DNA of 64,000 bases, taken from NCBI GenBank assembly GCA_902634935.1, contig CACPMF010000007.1, positions 1 to 64,000 of the forward strand. The letters are read 5' to 3'. This stretch comes from an uncultured Pelagibacteraceae bacterium (lineage in GTDB: Bacteria; Pseudomonadota; Alphaproteobacteria; Pelagibacterales; Pelagibacteraceae). A program made the translations under genes and the position numbers. The notes beneath the pieces were generated by a model. It made no database searches. It was not told where the DNA came from and worked only from the letters and a program-made list of their open reading frames with translations. Below, piece by piece: positions 61,235 to 64,000 of the stretch; the first letter of the stretch is position 1, and every line of letters starts with the position of its first letter.

Positions 61235-62244
61235 ATGGTTTTCCCTTTAAAAATACCTGAGGGACGAATTAATAAAACAATTACCAATATAGAAAATGAA
61301 ACGGCAAACTTATAGTCTGTTGATATTGCTTGAACCATTGTGTCTGGTGCAAAAGCTTCAGGAAGAACGTACATTATAAATTTTTTATATGAGTATGTTA
61401 AAAATATTTCTGCAAATGCAATTACATATCCTCCAAGGAATGCGCCAAAAGGATTGCCTATACCTCCAACAATTGCAGCTGCAAAAATTGGAAGCATATT
61501 GTTAAAATAAACAAATGGCCTATAGCTTTTATCTAAACCATACAAAACTCCGCCGATTGTTGCTAAAATTCCAGCTATAATCCAGGTAATCATTACAACC
61601 TTCTTAGGATCTATACCTGATAATAAAGCTAAATCCTCATTATCAGAATAAGCTCTCATACTTTTTCCTGTTTTAGTCTTATTTAAAAACCAAAACATAA
61701 TTGAAACTATAATTAGAGTTAAAATAACAGTAATTGCTTGCGAGGATTTTAAAGTTATACCCTCATTTAATCCTGTAATTTCTTTAAATTCATTTGCTTT
61801 TAAAATAAATTTTTCTCCATCAATAAATCTTCTATCAGATGGTCCTATAATAATTCTTATTATTGCTTGAGTTACAAACATAACTCCAACACTAACCATA
61901 GCAAACTGGACGGGAGGACTTTTTTTTATTCTATAATAACTAAAAACAAATTTATCAATCAAAAGCATATAAATAATCATTGCAATTATTGCAAAAGGAA
62001 TTGTCAGCAATGCTGTTGGTAAAAAACCAAAATTAATTCCTGTAGTTTGAAAATAATAAGTCAGCAAAACAGCAAACATGGTTCCAAAGGACATCATGTC
62101 TCCAGTTGCAAAATTAGCAAACCTTAAAACTGCGTAAATTAATGTTACAAATATTGCACCTAACGCAAGTTGAGATCCATAAGTCAAGGCAGGTATAACT
62201 GTGAAATTTATTAAAACTGTTAAAGCGTTTAATATATCCATCAT
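61231..62244 (-). CDS. livH: Branched-chain amino acid-type ABC permease (LivH-like)
   Basis: A 337-aa permease with about eight hydrophobic segments, LRFANFATGDMMSFG near the N-terminus and GKSMRAYSDNEDLALLSGIDPKKV as the ATPase-contact loop. A polar periplasmic stretch (about 133-170, IIGPSDRRFIDGEKF) lies in the middle. It overlaps livM and livF by 4 bp each, so the four genes are a tightly coupled operon. Confidence 0.88.
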   Translation of the reverse strand: MMDILNALTVLINFTVIPALTYGSQLALGAIFVTLIYAVLRFANFATGDMMSFGTMFAVLLTYYFQTTGINFGFLPTALLTIPFAIIAMIIYMLLIDKFVFSYYRIKKSPPVQFAMVSVGVMFVTQAIIRIIIGPSDRRFIDGEKFILKANEFKEITGLNEGITLKSSQAITVILTLIIVSIMFWFLNKTKTGKSMRAYSDNEDLALLSGIDPKKVVMITWIIAGILATIGGVLYGLDKSYRPFVYFNNMLPIFAAAIVGGIGNPFGAFLGGYVIAFAEIFLTYSYKKFIMYVLPEAFAPDTMVQAISTDYKFAVSFSILVIVLLIRPSGIFKGKTI

Positions 62245-62948
62245 CCACCTAAGAAAGACCTTCTCACCTCAGGGTCTGTAAGAAGTTGGTTGCCTGACCC
62301 CTCAAATTTATTTTTTCCAGTAACAAGTACATATCCCCTATCCGAGATATTAAGTGCTTGTTTTGCATTCTGTTCAACCATAATTATGGCAACATTAGTT
62401 TTTTTTACTTTTATAATATGCTCAAATAATTCATCCATTACTATAGGCGAAACTCCAGCTGTTGGTTCATCTAACATCAACACAGATGGCTCACTCATCA
62501 AAGCTCTTCCAAGTGCCACTTGTTGTCTTTGGCCACCTGATAATTGACCAACAATTTGTGATTGTTTTTCATTTAATATTGGAAACAGCTCATAGATATT
62601 TTTAATCATTCCTTCTAACCCATCTTCTCTAAGAAAGCCTCCGATTTCTAAATTTTCTCTTACTGTTAGCTCTGCAAAAACATTTCTTGTTTGAGGCACA
62701 AAAGAAATTCCTTTCTTTACTCTATCTTGAGGAGATGTTTTTGAAATATCCTCACCATCTAAACAAACACTTCCTGATTTCAAAGTAATAAGACCTAACA
62801 TAGCCTTCATTGCTGTAGTTTTTCCTGCTCCGTTTGGGCCAAGTATGGCTACTATCTCTCCTCTATTAACATTTATATTGCAAGAGCTAATAATATCTGG
62901 TCCATCTCCATAACCAGCTGTCATTTTTATTCCCTCAAAAAAAGCCAT
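62241..62948 (-). CDS. livF: Branched-chain amino acid-type ABC ATPase (LivF-like)
   Basis: A 235-aa ATPase: Walker A GPNGAGKTT at 38-46, QTRNVFAELTVRENLEIGGF, signature LSGGQRQQVALGRAL, Walker B VLMLDEPTAGVSP and a C-terminal EQNAKQAL H-loop-like segment. Short length without regulatory domain is normal. It overlaps livH by 4 bp and livG by one base. Confidence 0.9.
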   Translation of the reverse strand: MAFFEGIKMTAGYGDGPDIISSCNINVNRGEIVAILGPNGAGKTTAMKAMLGLITLKSGSVCLDGEDISKTSPQDRVKKGISFVPQTRNVFAELTVRENLEIGGFLREDGLEGMIKNIYELFPILNEKQSQIVGQLSGGQRQQVALGRALMSEPSVLMLDEPTAGVSPIVMDELFEHIIKVKKTNVAIIMVEQNAKQALNISDRGYVLVTGKNKFEGSGNQLLTDPEVRRSFLGG

Positions 62949-63733
62949 TAATTCCCATTTGAAATTTTAGAATTTCCAAGATAACTCTCTATTACCTTAT
63001 CATTTTTTTTTACTTCTTCAGATTTACCTTCAAATAGCACTGAGCCTTCTGCCATCACGATAACTGGATCGCACATTCTGCTTATAAAATCCATATCATG
63101 TTCAATCATACAAAAAGTATAATTTTTTTCTTTATTCAGTTTTATAATTGCAGTTCCTAAATCTTTGAGTAGTGACCTGTTTACTCCAGCTCCAACTTCA
63201 TCTAATAAAACCAGCTTTGCGTCTACCATCATTGTTCTGCCTAATTCGAGAAGTTTTTTTTGACCTCCAGAAAGATTTCCTGCTCTCTCATTTGCTAAAT
63301 GTTTTAAATTTAAAAATTCAATAACTTCATATGCTTTTGATCTATTAACTTTCTCTTCTTGTTTTACTCGACCAGGTTTTAAAAGTGCATTCAATAGATT
63401 TTCACCAGATTGATCAGGAGGAACCATCATCAAATTTTCAAGAACACTTAAATTCGAAAATTCATGTGCAATTTGAAAAGTTCTTAAAAGTCCTTTTGAA
63501 AATAATTCATGCGATGGCATGTCAGTAATATTTTCGTTATCAAAAATAACACTACCCTGAGAAGATTTTAAATTTCCTGCAATTAAATTAAAAAGAGTGG
63601 TTTTTCCTGAGCCATTTGGACCAATTATTCCAGTTATAGAACCTTTTTTAATTTTAAGAGAACAATTAGATACGGCCGCCAATCCGCCAAAATATTTCGA
63701 TAGATTTTCTACCTGTAAAATACTTTCAGACAT
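62948..63733 (-). CDS. livG: Branched-chain amino acid-type ABC ATPase (LivG-like)
   Basis: A 261-aa ATPase: Walker A GPNGSGKTT at 38-46, LLRTFQIAHEFSNLSVLENLM, signature LSGGQKKLLELGRTM, VLLDEVGAGVN and MIEHDMDFI. It is the first liv gene of the minus-strand unit, 5 bp downstream of the proC-like stop. The DEVGAGVN motif replaces the more usual DEPxAGLN (Pro to Val), a small oddity in Walker B. Confidence 0.9.
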   Translation of the reverse strand: MSESILQVENLSKYFGGLAAVSNCSLKIKKGSITGIIGPNGSGKTTLFNLIAGNLKSSQGSVIFDNENITDMPSHELFSKGLLRTFQIAHEFSNLSVLENLMMVPPDQSGENLLNALLKPGRVKQEEKVNRSKAYEVIEFLNLKHLANERAGNLSGGQKKLLELGRTMMVDAKLVLLDEVGAGVNRSLLKDLGTAIIKLNKEKNYTFCMIEHDMDFISRMCDPVIVMAEGSVLFEGKSEEVKKNDKVIESYLGNSKISNGN

Positions 63734-63738
63734 TAAAT

Positions 63739-64000
63739 TTATTTCTTAAGACGCTTAAGAATACTATTTGTAGTTCTGTTTAAAGATTTATAAAAACCAG
63801 ATTTTCTTAGCTCATTAACAGCTTGCTCATTTAAACCTTTTGGAGTTTGTGAGTTTTGGACCAACAATTTTAAATCATTTTTTGAATTAATTTTTGCATC
63901 CTCAGAAAGGGCTATAAAAAGTGAAGTAATATATTTTTGAGAATCTGATTTATTAATTCCTTTTTGATTAAGCCATATCGATAATGTATTTAATAACTCA
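63739..64000 (-). CDS. proC: Pyrroline-5-carboxylate reductase-like protein, C-terminal part, cut by window
   Basis: The minus-strand frame is open from base 63999 to a TAA at 63739-63741 (86 codons visible). It reads ...KLLVQNSQTPKGLNEQAVNELRKSGFYKSL..., the ProC dimerisation-domain ending in which (T/S)PxG precedes a helix with a final short tail. ProC makes proline from pyrroline-5-carboxylate with NAD(P)H. It is too short to be sure of the full-length identity. The 5-bp gap to livG suggests one transcript. Confidence 0.6.
   Translation of the reverse strand, partial: ELLNTLSIWLNQKGINKSDSQKYITSLFIALSEDAKINSKNDLKLLVQNSQTPKGLNEQAVNELRKSGFYKSLNRTTNSILKRLKK

Noticed and set aside
1-64000. tRNA, rRNA, CRISPR, insertion sequence or prophage
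   Set aside because: No gap is long enough for an rRNA. The gaps I read (39883-40061, 6830-7054, 5077-5193, 52318-52424, 28544-28648, 33082-33189) show no tRNA cloverleaf or spaced repeats, and no gene resembles transposase, integrase or phage proteins.

Overview
The window is a compact, visibly AT-rich stretch of bacterial chromosome. Genes are packed with gaps of a few bases or with 1-13 bp overlaps, and no tRNA, rRNA, IS element, phage gene or CRISPR array is visible. Low GC, lysine/isoleucine/asparagine-rich proteins, alphaproteobacterial-type enzymes, and many transporters and oxygenases for small nitrogen, sulfur and phosphorus osmolytes all point to a streamlined marine alphaproteobacterium of the SAR11 (Pelagibacterales) type. 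That assignment is inference from gene content; no marker gene is present.

Region 1 (2-13854, all +): a nitrogen block. Two diverged copies of a 'glutamine-synthetase-like + three split glutamate-synthase-like subunits' module flank an ammonium-transporter gene. The second module (7055-11292) matches N-methylglutamate synthase (mgsABC) plus gamma-glutamylmethylamide synthetase (gmaS) in subunit size and order. The first (2-4665) is a relative of unknown substrate followed by a 133-aa unknown protein. Two tiny single-pass membrane proteins (73 and 54 aa) sit beside amt, and no glnK/PII gene is there. A diaminopropionate ammonia-lyase and a photolyase end the block.

Region 2 (13861-29776): mostly housekeeping. 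It holds yjbQ, a zapE-type ATPase, a cupin, bamB, a yfgM-like gene, aconitase, a LysE exporter, a CsaA-like protein, an ArgE-like deacetylase, an aldehyde dehydrogenase, an agmatinase-family ureohydrolase, a secreted HExxH protein with a membrane-anchored cyclophilin, and a FadN-type beta-oxidation protein with a thiolase.

Region 3 (29780-38758): a spermidine/putrescine-type ABC importer (minus strand) in one gene run with an ectoine-hydrolase-like M24 protein and an EutA/Asp-Glu-racemase-like protein. The binding-protein gene has its own promoter, with a perfect 18-bp palindrome over the -35 box, and a terminator-like hairpin separates it from the permeases. An EamA transporter, a 3-hydroxyisobutyrate-dehydrogenase-like protein and a GDPD follow on the + strand.

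Region 4 (38755-52317): accessory osmolyte metabolism. A gamma-butyrobetaine-dioxygenase-like protein, an orphan ProV ATPase, L-carnitine dehydrogenase, a beta-keto-acid cleavage enzyme and a hotdog thioesterase together outline gamma-butyrobetaine -> carnitine -> glycine betaine. Interleaved are a 2OG oxygenase + FrhB-like flavoprotein + SDR cassette and a TauD-like oxygenase paired with a PhnZ/TmpB-type HD-domain di-iron oxygenase, which suggests oxidative phosphonate cleavage.

Region 5 (52425-64000): a likely catabolic operon. A luciferase-like monooxygenase, an Xsc/acetolactate-synthase-like ThDP enzyme, a small membrane protein, a DUF1185 protein, an alpha/beta hydrolase and an aldehyde dehydrogenase are followed by a LivK-type binding protein. 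The matching LivG-F-H-M importer lies convergently on the minus strand behind the 3' end of a proC-like gene. The region 5 operon and the oxygenase pairs of region 4 are the best candidates for undescribed biology.
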